From contig MFRW01000011.1 in assembly GCA_001786575.1 (NCBI GenBank), positions 23,443-87,442 of the forward strand: a stretch of 64,000 nt of DNA, written 5' to 3'. Made by a program: the position numbers and the translations under genes. The DNA is from Candidatus Moranbacteria bacterium RIFCSPHIGHO2_01_FULL_55_24 (GTDB taxonomy: Bacteria; Patescibacteria; Paceibacteria; Moranbacterales; UBA1568). Shown here one piece after another: positions 8,271 through 17,154 of this stretch. The notes under the pieces were generated by a model. That model ran no database searches and had not been told where the DNA came from. It saw only the letters and a program-made list of their open reading frames with translations. Position 1 is the stretch's first letter. Each line of letters starts with the position of its first letter.

Positions 8271-9869
8271 ATGCCTTCACGCGCATTCCATCGCCCCCTC
8301 CTCTGGCTCGGACTCCTGTTCATCATAGCTCTCGGGGTGTTCCTCCGGAGCTACCAGATCGAGTCCATCCCGGCCGGACTCTACCCCGACGAGGCCACGA
8401 ACGGAACCGATGCGATCCATGCGATCGAAACCGGCAATTACCTTCTCTTCTACCCGAACAACTACGGCCGCGAAGGATTGTTCATCAATCTCCAAGCCCT
8501 CGCTCTCCAGACTTTCGGAATAAGCATCGCCGCGCTCAAGTTCTGGTCGATCGTTTTCGGCTCATTGAGTATCCTCGGCATCTACCTGCTCGGCGTAGAG
8601 CTCTTCCACCGGCGCTCCGGGGGCCTCATAGCCGCCTTCATGCTGGCTACCTCCTTCTGGGCTATCAACTTCTCGCGCATCGGCTTCCGGGCCATCATGA
8701 CCTCTTTCCTGCTGTCCTTCGCCTTTTACTTCTTTTTCCGCGGGCTCCGCAGGCACCGCTACCTGGATTTCACCATTTCAGGCCTCCTCTTCGGCCTCGG
8801 AATCCACACTTACATCGCTTTCCGGCTTACCCCTCTCATCCTGATCCTGCTCCTGCCCTTCCTCATGCTTTCCTATGAGAAATTCCTGAAGCGCTTCTGG
8901 AAACATGCGCTCGTATTCGCAGCCGCCGCCTTCATCGCGGCCGCTCCCATGCTCTACCACTTCTTCGTAGCTCACCCGGAAGATTTCGCTTCCCGTTCCG
9001 CTGCCGTCTCTATCTTCTCCCCGGAAATAAACAAGGGCGACTTCTGGGGAACGCTCGGGAAAACCTTCGGGTTGAGCATGGCGAAGTATAACTTCTGGGG
9101 CGATCAGAATTGGCGGCACAACTACCCGCCTTACCCGATCCTCGACCCTCTCGTCGGCATGCTCTTTCTCGCCGGCTTCCTCTACATCATCTGGCAGACG
9201 ATTACGCTCCTCGGCCGGCGCATCCGCGAAGGCGACCGCGACACCCGCCTCGTCAGGAACGCCTTCCTTCTCGGGACCTTCTTCGTCATGCTCATGCCGG
9301 AATTCCTGACCGAAGAAGGCTTGCCACACGCCCTGCGCGCTATCGGCACCCAGGTACCGGTCTTCCTCATCGCCGCCCTTCCGGCCCTTTGGATCGTCAA
9401 GAAAGCCTATCGCTCGCTCCCTTCCACACGCTTCGCGCTCCTTTCCTTGCTTACCATCCTCCTTGCCGGAAGCGCCGTCATAAATATCACCAAATACTTC
9501 GTCTTCTTCGCAGCAAGCCCTCACCAGCACGGCGCCTTCAACGAGAACTACACGAACATGGCCAAATACCTCTTGAGCCTGCCGGAAGACACCCATAAAT
9601 ACGTCTATGCCAACGCCGGCGGCACGAATATCGATAACGGCCTCCCGGTGACAGCACAGTCGATTACGTTCCTCACGCATGGGAAGATCAAGAACCTCGA
9701 ATTCCTGAATCCGGACACGCGGATCGTCCGCCCGGCCGTCATCATCCTCATGAACTACGATAACGGAATCGCGGAACGCATCCTGAAACGGACTCCGGGA
9801 GCGGAAATCCAGAAGATCGACCTGCACCCTGGATTCGGCAGCGATTTCCTCTCGATCGTGATCCCATAA
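8271..9869 (+). CDS. GT-C membrane glycosyltransferase (ArnT/PMT-like)
   Basis: 532 residues with about ten to twelve hydrophobic helices over the whole length. The first extracytoplasmic loop carries GLYPDEATNG, whose Asp-Glu pair matches the catalytic D-E of the PMT/ArnT (GT39/GT83) superfamily. Such enzymes transfer a sugar from a polyprenyl-phosphate donor to a protein, lipid or glycan on the outer face of the membrane. It is followed after 35 bp by a second GT-C gene, and a polyprenyl-phosphate sugar synthase-like GT2 gene lies elsewhere in the window (27593-28363), so protein or surface-glycan glycosylation is likely. Acceptor and sugar are unknown. Confidence 0.8.
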   Translation: MPSRAFHRPLLWLGLLFIIALGVFLRSYQIESIPAGLYPDEATNGTDAIHAIETGNYLLFYPNNYGREGLFINLQALALQTFGISIAALKFWSIVFGSLSILGIYLLGVELFHRRSGGLIAAFMLATSFWAINFSRIGFRAIMTSFLLSFAFYFFFRGLRRHRYLDFTISGLLFGLGIHTYIAFRLTPLILILLLPFLMLSYEKFLKRFWKHALVFAAAAFIAAAPMLYHFFVAHPEDFASRSAAVSIFSPEINKGDFWGTLGKTFGLSMAKYNFWGDQNWRHNYPPYPILDPLVGMLFLAGFLYIIWQTITLLGRRIREGDRDTRLVRNAFLLGTFFVMLMPEFLTEEGLPHALRAIGTQVPVFLIAALPALWIVKKAYRSLPSTRFALLSLLTILLAGSAVINITKYFVFFAASPHQHGAFNENYTNMAKYLLSLPEDTHKYVYANAGGTNIDNGLPVTAQSITFLTHGKIKNLEFLNPDTRIVRPAVIILMNYDNGIAERILKRTPGAEIQKIDLHPGFGSDFLSIVIP

Positions 9870-9904
9870 GCAAAGAACGCTAACTCATTACTTCTGTACA
9901 CCCT

Positions 9905-11803
9905 ATGGATTTCCTCAAAGAGCATGCTTCCAAACTGGTAGCGGCTATCCTTCTGGTATTCTTCGGATTGAATCTCTTCATCTCTTTCCAAGAATCCACG
10001 ACGATGGATGAGAAAGCGCATATCCCCTCCGCCTATAGCTACGTCCGCTACGGCGACATGCGTCTCAACCCTGAACATCCGCCCCTCTTGAAAGACCTCG
10101 CCGGACTGCCGCTTCTTTTCTTGGATCTCGAATTCCCTCTCCAGTCCAAAGAATGGCAAGAGGGCGTGAACGAACAGTGGGTACTGGGAGACAAATTCAT
10201 CAACTGCTCCGCTCCGAGCGAAGCCTGCAACGATCCGAACGCCGTCACCTTCTGGTCCCGCCTCCCTATAATCATCATCGCGGTGCTCCTCGGCCTCATG
10301 CTCTTCCTCTGGACCAAAGAGCTTGCCGGGACCTTGGCGGGCCTGTTCGCTCTCATCCTCTACGCCTTCGATCCGAACATCATCGCCCACAGCCACTACG
10401 TCACGACCGACATCGGCATCGCCGCCTTCCTCTTCTTCTCGTTCTATTTCTTCGTGCGCTTCCTCCAGAATCCGAGTGCCAAGAACATTTTCTGGAGCGG
10501 TATTTTCCTCGGCCTCGCCCAGCTCGCGAAATTCTCGGCCGTTCTCCTTTTCCCGATCTTCGGGCTCTTCGTCATCCTCTACGCGCTCTCCAAGGCCAAG
10601 CCGGCAGGCGTAACGCTTGCCACGCCGCTCTGGAAGATCAAGGAAATCTTCCTCTTGGGGCTCAAATTCATAGGAAGCGTCGTCATCTGCTTCGCGCTCA
10701 TCTGGCTCCTCTACTACCCGAACACCATGAACATGCCCGGCGAGAAACTCGTCGAGGTAGCGCATGTCATGTTCCCGGACAAAGGCCTCGGCCCGTTCGC
10801 AAAGGATTTCATCGAAGCGACCCATGCACACCCTCTTATCAAGCCCTATTCCGAATACTTCCTCGGCGTCTTCATGGTGTTCGCGCGCGTCGCTGGCGGC
10901 AATACCTATTACTTCCTCGGGAACGTTTCCAACCACGCCTCTCCCTGGTATTTCCCTGTCGTCTTCCTCCTGAAGGAGACCCTGCCCTTCCTCTTCCTGC
11001 TCGTCGCCACCTCCCTCTACGCGTTCTACCGCATCGGGAAGAGCTTCCGCGAGGCCCATCTCCGCTCACCCAAAGACTTCTTCGCGTTCCTCGGCCGCTC
11101 TTTCCAATCGAGGATCGTCCAGTACTTGAGCGTCTTCTTCGTGCTCTTCTACAGCTACGTGAGCATCACGGGGAACCTCAACATCGGCTTCCGTCACCTC
11201 TTCCCGATCCTGCCGTTCCTCTACATGCTCATCGGGAAAACTCTCTTCGACATGATCCGGCGCCAGAAAGATGCCTTCACCCAGAAGGTTTCCCTCATCA
11301 TCTTAGGCATCTTCTCGCTCATCATCATGGCTATCCCGATCCTGACCTACCCGAGCTATCTCTCCTACTTCAACGGAGCCTTCGGCGGACATGAGACCGG
11401 CTACCGCTACGTGACTGATTCGAACTACGACTGGGGACAGGACGTCAAGCGCCTCAAAGTCTTCGTCGATAGCCACAATCGCTGCAAAAGCGGCATGACG
11501 TTCTCCGGAGATGATTGCACGCTTGCCGGCACCCTGCCTCCGATAGACCGGATCCGCGTCGACTACTTCGGCGGCTCCAGTCCGGCATACTACCTCGGAG
11601 ACAAATTCGTTTCCTGGCACTCTTACAGCCCGCCGGAAGCCGGCTGGTACGCGATCTCCATCGGCTTCTTTCAGGAGAACATCCACACGGAGGCGAAGCC
11701 GGGCGATCTCAATTACCGCTGGCTGGCAAAATATGCCCCCGTGGCGAGGGCCGGAGATTCCATCTTCATCTTCTACGTTCCGGAAGTTCCGGAGAGCGAA
11801 TAG
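9905..11803 (+). CDS. GT-C membrane glycosyltransferase (PMT-like)
   Basis: 632 residues, multi-pass, with the D-E motif in the first outer loop (STTMDEKAHIPSAYSYV) followed by LNPEHPPLLKDL, the typical arrangement of the dolichyl/polyprenyl-phosphate mannosyltransferase family. A soluble C-terminal section after the last helix begins near YRYVTDSNYDWGQD, a motif common in bacterial PMT-like proteins. It is likely to work on the same surface pathway as the preceding GT-C gene, with which it forms a two-gene operon ending at the palindromic terminator just downstream. The specific sugar is not deducible. Confidence 0.82.
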   Translation: MDFLKEHASKLVAAILLVFFGLNLFISFQESTTMDEKAHIPSAYSYVRYGDMRLNPEHPPLLKDLAGLPLLFLDLEFPLQSKEWQEGVNEQWVLGDKFINCSAPSEACNDPNAVTFWSRLPIIIIAVLLGLMLFLWTKELAGTLAGLFALILYAFDPNIIAHSHYVTTDIGIAAFLFFSFYFFVRFLQNPSAKNIFWSGIFLGLAQLAKFSAVLLFPIFGLFVILYALSKAKPAGVTLATPLWKIKEIFLLGLKFIGSVVICFALIWLLYYPNTMNMPGEKLVEVAHVMFPDKGLGPFAKDFIEATHAHPLIKPYSEYFLGVFMVFARVAGGNTYYFLGNVSNHASPWYFPVVFLLKETLPFLFLLVATSLYAFYRIGKSFREAHLRSPKDFFAFLGRSFQSRIVQYLSVFFVLFYSYVSITGNLNIGFRHLFPILPFLYMLIGKTLFDMIRRQKDAFTQKVSLIILGIFSLIIMAIPILTYPSYLSYFNGAFGGHETGYRYVTDSNYDWGQDVKRLKVFVDSHNRCKSGMTFSGDDCTLAGTLPPIDRIRVDYFGGSSPAYYLGDKFVSWHSYSPPEAGWYAISIGFFQENIHTEAKPGDLNYRWLAKYAPVARAGDSIFIFYVPEVPESE

Positions 11804-11815
11804 AGAGGGTGTAGG

Positions 11816-11841
11816 AAAATCCGCCCGATCGGGCGGATTTT
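11816..11841. terminator. Bidirectional rho-independent terminator
   Basis: A perfect 26-bp palindrome (core CCGCCCGATCGGGCGG flanked by AAAAT and ATTTT) lies between the convergent GT-C and ftsQ genes. It gives a GC-rich stem followed by a T-run on both strands, so it can end both operons. Confidence 0.9.
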
Positions 11842-11858
11842 TTATTCTGGCTCGCTCA

Positions 11859-12821
11859 CTACTCTTTCTTCTTGGCTTTCTCTCCTTCTTTGGGGTCCTT
11901 GGCGTTCTCTTTGTTCTCTTCGGATTTCTTTTCTTCGGGCGCATTCTTGAAAGCATAGTAGATGCGGTTCTCCGTCCGGAGATCGATATAGGCGAGTTCT
12001 CCGAGCTTTTCCTGCGGCAATTCGCCGTCGAAAAAAAGCGCGAGCGAATCGATCGTCTCTTGCGGCTCAAGGCTCGTATTCACATAGAGTTCGTACCCGC
12101 CCTCTGCGCGGAACCGCACTTCATCGGAAAAGCGCGAAGGCGTGACAGATTCTTTTTCCAGTTTGATTCCGAAGCGCTCATCCAGAAGACTGTAGAGAGC
12201 GAGAAGGCGTGTAGAAAACGGGTAGCTGAAGACCGGCTGGCCGAGATCGACAGGAAGCCCGCTCTTGTCGATAACGGTATACACCGGGAGGCGTTCCTCG
12301 GGAAGTCCGATTATGGCACGGCTCTCACGCGTACGGTTCTCCTCATCCAGGAGATAGCACGGTCCTCCGGAACACCAGAGTACTCCCGCTTCCCGTTCCT
12401 CCACCCGGAGGAAGAGGCTCGCCGGGAAACGCTTCTCGACTCTGGCGGAGCGGATTTCCGGATAGGTCTCCAGAAGCGCGGCCGAGAACTTCTCGGTCCG
12501 GAAGAGGAGGTAATTTTTCGCCGAGAAGACGCCGAGCCACGTGTCAGAAGTCGCTTGGGAGAAGAAATCCTCAAGCTTTTCCGTACTCACTCGGGAATTC
12601 CCCGATACGGAAAAACGCTCCAAGAGAAGGAGCGGGGAAACGAGCAAAAGGTAGCCGAGCGTCCCGAGAAACACGAGCCACAGGAAAAGCGAGAGGAAAA
12701 ACATTCCCGGGCGGCCGGTTTTTTCTTCCGAAGCTCCGCGCTTGGCGCGCTTCTCTTTGCGCTTCGGAAGAAAAACGTTTTTATGGAAAGCTCCTGGTTT
12801 TTTCTTGCGGAACACACGCAT
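11859..12821 (-). CDS. ftsQ: Cell division protein FtsQ/DivIB
   Basis: 320 residues from the ATG at 12821 (MRVFRKKKPG); the frame continues upstream but that part overlaps holB and is not FtsQ-like. A basic cytoplasmic tail is followed by one membrane helix (about 40-62, SLFLWLVFLGTLGYLLLV), then a POTRA domain beginning FSVSGNSRVSTEKL and a beta domain to about 295. The C-terminus is a Lys/Glu-rich tail. FtsQ links early and late divisome proteins through FtsB and FtsL. It starts 5 bp after the holB stop and closes the murA-mreB-GT4-GT4-holB operon, an unusual position since ftsQ normally sits next to ftsA and ftsZ. Confidence 0.8.
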   Translation of the reverse strand: MRVFRKKKPGAFHKNVFLPKRKEKRAKRGASEEKTGRPGMFFLSLFLWLVFLGTLGYLLLVSPLLLLERFSVSGNSRVSTEKLEDFFSQATSDTWLGVFSAKNYLLFRTEKFSAALLETYPEIRSARVEKRFPASLFLRVEEREAGVLWCSGGPCYLLDEENRTRESRAIIGLPEERLPVYTVIDKSGLPVDLGQPVFSYPFSTRLLALYSLLDERFGIKLEKESVTPSRFSDEVRFRAEGGYELYVNTSLEPQETIDSLALFFDGELPQEKLGELAYIDLRTENRIYYAFKNAPEEKKSEENKENAKDPKEGEKAKKKE

Positions 12822-12826
12822 CTTGG

Positions 12827-13726
12827 TTAGAGAGCTAGGAAAAGCGATTCGAGTGCCAGGCGCGCATTGCCCTGGCTGTGTTTCAAAAGAGAGAGTGTCT
12901 GGTTCACATTCTCCAGAAAGAGGAAAAACTGGCTGATTCGCTTCGGCTGCTCTTCGCGCGCCGCCTGCCGATGGATCCCCGGCAAGTACCACTCCAGAAG
13001 ACGGATAGCCCGGGGAACGTCCTTCGCCAGTTCTTCCGCCAGCTTGAGCCGTTCTCTCAAGGAAAGCGCGGAGAGGCGGAATAAGAGAGAGAGGAGTTCC
13101 TTGTCCCGTGCAAACCCCTGACTGTCTTCGAGCGCTCGGAAAAGGATTCCCGGTCTCCCGAGAGAGAAGAAGAAATCCGGCAGAGACTCTCCCTGGGATC
13201 GGAAAAGCGGCGTGAACTTCTCGGCAAGAAGCGCTTCCGGCACGAACTGGAACCGTGTTGTCGCTACGCGTGATAAGAGCGTGGAGAGGAGACTCCCGGC
13301 ATCATGCGTTACCAGGATGATCACCGCCTGCGGTTCCGGCTCCTCTACGAACTTGAGGAGTGCGTTCTGCGCCGTATGCGAAAGGCGATGGGCATCTCGG
13401 ATGATGAGCACCCGATAGCCCGACTGGGGCCTTTTCGAGAGGAACTGGATGCCTTCGCGCGCTTCTTCGGCGGATATGCTTTTCTCTTTCGTCACCCCCC
13501 GCTTCTTTTCCTGGCGAGGCGAAAGAATCATCACATCGAGCGGGTGCGGCAAGGCTTCGGTCGGTTCGAAATCCGGCTCGCCCGCAAGCAGACAGGCGAA
13601 CTCGAAAGCCACAAGGGCCTTCCCGACGCTCTCCGGTCCGGAGAAAAGATAGCTCTGGCTGATGTTGCCGGATGTGGCAAATTGCCGGAGAAGCGCTCGC
13701 TCTTTTTCGTGTCCGATGATCTGCAT
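12827..13726 (-). CDS. holB: DNA polymerase III delta-prime subunit-like AAA+ protein
   Basis: 299 residues from the ATG at 13726 (MQIIGHEKERALLRQFA). A modified P-loop SGPESVGKA (about 27-35) and the sensor-region motif HRLSHTAQNALLKFVEEP mark it as the clamp-loader delta-prime/gamma AAA+ family. DNA polymerase III uses this subunit to load the sliding clamp. The Cys-rich zinc module usual between Walker A and B in gamma/delta-prime is not evident, which fits the degenerate delta-prime type. It begins 10 bp after the upstream glycosyltransferase stop and is followed by ftsQ. The paralogue dnaX is not in the window, so the assignment as delta-prime rests on length and motif. Confidence 0.8.
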   Translation of the reverse strand: MQIIGHEKERALLRQFATSGNISQSYLFSGPESVGKALVAFEFACLLAGEPDFEPTEALPHPLDVMILSPRQEKKRGVTKEKSISAEEAREGIQFLSKRPQSGYRVLIIRDAHRLSHTAQNALLKFVEEPEPQAVIILVTHDAGSLLSTLLSRVATTRFQFVPEALLAEKFTPLFRSQGESLPDFFFSLGRPGILFRALEDSQGFARDKELLSLLFRLSALSLRERLKLAEELAKDVPRAIRLLEWYLPGIHRQAAREEQPKRISQFFLFLENVNQTLSLLKHSQGNARLALESLFLAL

Positions 13727-13736
13727 AGGGAATCGC

Positions 13737-14888
13737 TTAGCCTGCTGAATTATTTTCCAAGGCGAGAACGGCCTTGATCTTTTCCTGGAAGGCCTGCTTC
13801 GAGAAGCGCTCGGCAGCCCTGCGGACGAGAGTCCGGTCAAAGGATGATTCCGAAGCGATGAAGCGTGCGAGAGCGGCGGCAAAGACTTCCGGTGTCTGGG
13901 ATTCGACGAAGAGGCCGGTTTTCTTGTCCTCGATGATCTCGCGGATACCGCCGTAGTCATAGGCGATCACCGGAACACCGAACGAGAGCGCTTCGACGGC
14001 CACCATGCCGAAATCCTCTTCCGAAGGGAGGATGAGCGCCCGGGCTTTCTGATAGAGCGCCGCCAGAGCTGCGTCATCCGCCTTCCCTGCGAAACGCACC
14101 GTCTTACCCGCGGCTTTCCGCAGGTGCTTCGCTTCCGGCCCGCTCCCGACGACCACGAGCGGCACTCCCAGCTTGTTCGCTGCATCAATCACGACATCCG
14201 CCTTCTTGGAAGCGGTCAGGCGCGCCACCATGAGGAAGTGTTCGCGCTTCCCGGCGTCGCTTGCAGAAATGTCCGGAAAACGTTCGGCCAAGTCGAGCGC
14301 CGGCGGATAGATGACTTCGCTTTCCCGGCGGTAGTACTTGCGGACCCGTTCAGCTGTGAAAAAGGAATTAGAAAGAAGGATATCCGGCCGGTCTGCCGCC
14401 TGCACATCCCAGACCCGGAGGTAGCTCATGAAGAGCCTCACCAGGAAACGGAAGAGGCCGGACGGGCGCGCTTCGCGGAGATACGCCTCGTGGTAGTCCC
14501 ACGCGTAGCGCATCGGAGAATGAAGATAGGCGATGTGCCAGGTGTGGAGCCGCGTCACGACGCCTTTGCTCCAGGCGCCGGAAGAAGACAGGATGACATC
14601 GTATTCCCGAAGATCGAACGTCTCGACCGCCACCGGAAAGAACGGCAAGAGCAGGCGATAGCGCCTCCGGAGAAATCCCGGCAACTTCTGAAGCCAGGAA
14701 GTCCGGATTGTAGCCCCAGGCACTACGCGCTCCGTAACCGCAGGATCTGCCAAGAGCGTATAGATGGGTGCCTCCGGGTAGAGCTCATGGAGCGCCGCAA
14801 GTACGCGCTCGGCTCCCCCGAAACTGACAAGAAAATCATGCACGAGTGCGATCCTCCTATCCCCTTTCTTTCCCTGATGCTGTTCCAT
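13737..14888 (-). CDS. GT4-family glycosyltransferase
   Basis: 383 residues with two Rossmann-like halves of the GT-B fold. The N-terminal LVHDFLVSFGGAERVLAAL is the acceptor-side signature of GT4 enzymes, and the C-terminal PSEEDFGMVAVEALSFGVPV contains the E-x7-E donor-sugar motif. It probably transfers a nucleotide-activated hexose to a lipid-linked or surface glycan at the cytoplasmic face. It follows a second GT4 gene after 7 bp within the murA-mreB operon, tying surface glycan assembly to envelope growth genes. Substrate unknown. Confidence 0.85.
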   Translation of the reverse strand: MEQHQGKKGDRRIALVHDFLVSFGGAERVLAALHELYPEAPIYTLLADPAVTERVVPGATIRTSWLQKLPGFLRRRYRLLLPFFPVAVETFDLREYDVILSSSGAWSKGVVTRLHTWHIAYLHSPMRYAWDYHEAYLREARPSGLFRFLVRLFMSYLRVWDVQAADRPDILLSNSFFTAERVRKYYRRESEVIYPPALDLAERFPDISASDAGKREHFLMVARLTASKKADVVIDAANKLGVPLVVVGSGPEAKHLRKAAGKTVRFAGKADDAALAALYQKARALILPSEEDFGMVAVEALSFGVPVIAYDYGGIREIIEDKKTGLFVESQTPEVFAAALARFIASESSFDRTLVRRAAERFSKQAFQEKIKAVLALENNSAG

Positions 14889-14895
14889 ATCGGAT

Positions 14896-16020
14896 CTACT
14901 TTGCGATATTGAAAAACTCTGCGATCCTCGCGCTGCACTTTTCCCAACTGAAACGCTCTACATTTCTCATCCCTTTACCGATTATATCATTCCTCACTCC
15001 CTCGTTCGTGAGCACCAGCTGGATGCCCTCGGCAATGCTCTCTTGCCTATCCGGGTCGACATACACCGCTCCCTCGCCCCCTACCTCCGGGAGAGAAGAA
15101 GCTTCCGAAGTGACTACCGGCACCCCGACGCTCTGGGCTTCCAGGACCGGAATGCCGAACCCCTCATAGTGGGACGGAAAAACGAAAACATCCGCCTCTT
15201 TCAGCAAGGACCACTTCTCTTCCTCGGTAATATAGCCCGGGATGAGGATATCTTGGCGATAACGGGAAGCTTCCAGCTTCTTTCGTATGGCTTCCGCCCC
15301 ATAGCCCCATTTGCCCGCCAGTACTAACCGGTGTGGGATCCGCAATTTGTCTTTCAGGAGTTCGAACGCTTCGATAATCTTCACAATGTTCTTCCTCTGT
15401 TCGAGCCTTCCGATGAAGAGGAGATACGGCCTCTCGACCGCCTGCCGGCTCCCGGTTCTCGGCGCTTGGCTCTTGGTGACTTCGTATCCCTCGTACACCA
15501 CGGAAATCTTCTCTTCGGGAATGCCGTACAGGCGCATGATGTCGCGCTTGGTGTTTTCCGACACCGCGATAATCCTTTCGGCGGCGCGGCAAGAATAGCG
15601 GATCGAGGCCCGCATATAGAGACGATCCCAGAACGAATAGGCTTCCGGACAGAATTCATATTCCAGTCCGTGTACCGTAACGATCGTATTTTCCGGATGG
15701 ACGCGCGGCACCGTATGCGCCGGAACGAACAGGACGTCCGGCTCGGAGAGGAGCATCTCGATCGACAGCCCTACTTGCGTCCAGAAGCGCGGTGCCCAGA
15801 TACCCTTCACCTTCCAATTAGCCGGCAGGTCAAAATCGATCTCCGGATACAGAAAAACGGGTTTCCCCTTCCTTATCCGAAGCTTCTTCCTGACATACAG
15901 CCGCACCTCCGCTTCGCGCGGCAATGCCTCGCGCAGATGCTTGATGGTCTGATAAGCGTATTCTTCTATCCCCGTCCGATAGCGGAGAAACGCCCGCGAT
16001 GCATCGATACCGATAATCAT
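14896..16020 (-). CDS. GT4-family glycosyltransferase
   Basis: 374 residues from the ATG at 16020 (MIIGIDASRAFLRYRTGIE); an extended frame upstream starts inside the mreB-GT4 gap and lacks similarity. The GT-B fold is indicated by GIEEYAYQTIKHL near the N-terminus, a linker VHGLEYEFCPEAYS, and the donor motif FPSHYEGFGIPVLEAQSVG (E-x7-E), close to mannosyltransferases of the WbaZ/GT4 group. It lies 101 bp after mreB and 7 bp before the next GT4 gene. The sugar donor and acceptor cannot be named from sequence alone. Confidence 0.86.
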   Translation of the reverse strand: MIIGIDASRAFLRYRTGIEEYAYQTIKHLREALPREAEVRLYVRKKLRIRKGKPVFLYPEIDFDLPANWKVKGIWAPRFWTQVGLSIEMLLSEPDVLFVPAHTVPRVHPENTIVTVHGLEYEFCPEAYSFWDRLYMRASIRYSCRAAERIIAVSENTKRDIMRLYGIPEEKISVVYEGYEVTKSQAPRTGSRQAVERPYLLFIGRLEQRKNIVKIIEAFELLKDKLRIPHRLVLAGKWGYGAEAIRKKLEASRYRQDILIPGYITEEEKWSLLKEADVFVFPSHYEGFGIPVLEAQSVGVPVVTSEASSLPEVGGEGAVYVDPDRQESIAEGIQLVLTNEGVRNDIIGKGMRNVERFSWEKCSARIAEFFNIAK

Positions 16021-16121
16021 ATGTATTTCAACAAACCAGAAGAGGATACCTGATGAAAATTTTTGAGGGGTTCGGGCGGCACGAAGATTTCTCAAAATCC
16101 AGAGCTGGTACAAATAAAAAA

Positions 16122-17138
16122 CTACTTCGCTGCCATAATCGTCCGCTTGTAGACCTCCAGATTTTCCAGAACGATTCCGGTCCCTTTCACCACGCAGAAG
16201 GCCGGGTCATCCGCCACATAGCACGGCACGTTGATCGTCTTGGCGATGAGCTGGTCCAGATGGCGGAGCTGGGCCGTTCCGCCCGAAAGCACCATGCCCT
16301 TGTCCATGATATCCGCTGCGAGCTCCGGCGGCGTCTCCTGGAGCACCTGCTTGATCACGTTGATGATTTCCCGGAGCTCATCTTGGATAGCTTCGGTGAT
16401 CTCGTTCGAGGAAATAGTGACCGTCTTCGGCAGGCCGCCCATAAGGTCGCGCCCGCGCACATCCATATGGTCTTCCTTCACCTGGGCCAGCGCCGAGCCG
16501 ATCTTCATCTTGATGTCTTCGGCGGTCCGATCGCCGATCGCCAGGCTGTACTTGCGCTTGATGTAATCCGAAATCGCCTGGTCGATGCGGTTCCCGCCGA
16601 CGCGCGCGCTATGCGCCGCCACCACGCCGCCGAGCGAGATGATGGCGATCTCCGATGTGCCGCCGCCGATATTGATGATCATGTTCCCCTGGGCGGTATG
16701 GATCGGGATGCCGGCGCCGATCGCAGCGAGAATCGGCTCCTTCACGACATAGGCATTCTTGGCGCCTGCCTTGAGCGCGGCATCGATGACAGCGCGGCGT
16801 TCCGTCGAGGTGATGCCAGCCGGAATCGAGATGACGACTTCCGGGCGGAAGAAGCGCACGCGGCCGCCGACGCGGTTCAAGAAATACTTGAGCATGGCCT
16901 CGGTGATGCGATAGTCCGCGATCGCGCCGTCACGGAGCGGCTGACGCGCCACGATAGTGTCCGGCGTCCGGCCGAGCATTTCCTTCGCTTCATTGCCGAC
17001 CGCGAGCACCTTGTTTTCCAGAAGAGAGATGGCGACTACCGACGGCTCGTTCACCACGATGCCTTTCCCCGGAACGAATACCAGCGTATTCGCCGTTCCG
17101 AGATCGATTCCGATTTTCCGCAGAAAGACTGGTTTCAT
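16122..17138 (-). CDS. mreB: Rod-shape actin homologue MreB
   Basis: 338 residues, normal MreB length. Actin-fold nucleotide motifs are visible: phosphate 1 GIDLGTANTLVFVPGKG (about 8-24), phosphate 2 NIGGGTSEIAIISLGG (about 155-171) and the adenosine motif LSGGTAQLRHLD (about 285-296). MreB polymerises under the membrane and positions cell-wall synthesis. It starts 16 bp after the murA stop, so wall precursor synthesis and its spatial control share a transcript. No mreC or mreD is seen nearby. Confidence 0.96.
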   Translation of the reverse strand: MKPVFLRKIGIDLGTANTLVFVPGKGIVVNEPSVVAISLLENKVLAVGNEAKEMLGRTPDTIVARQPLRDGAIADYRITEAMLKYFLNRVGGRVRFFRPEVVISIPAGITSTERRAVIDAALKAGAKNAYVVKEPILAAIGAGIPIHTAQGNMIINIGGGTSEIAIISLGGVVAAHSARVGGNRIDQAISDYIKRKYSLAIGDRTAEDIKMKIGSALAQVKEDHMDVRGRDLMGGLPKTVTISSNEITEAIQDELREIINVIKQVLQETPPELAADIMDKGMVLSGGTAQLRHLDQLIAKTINVPCYVADDPAFCVVKGTGIVLENLEVYKRTIMAAK

Positions 17139-17154
17139 ATGCTTTCAGTATATA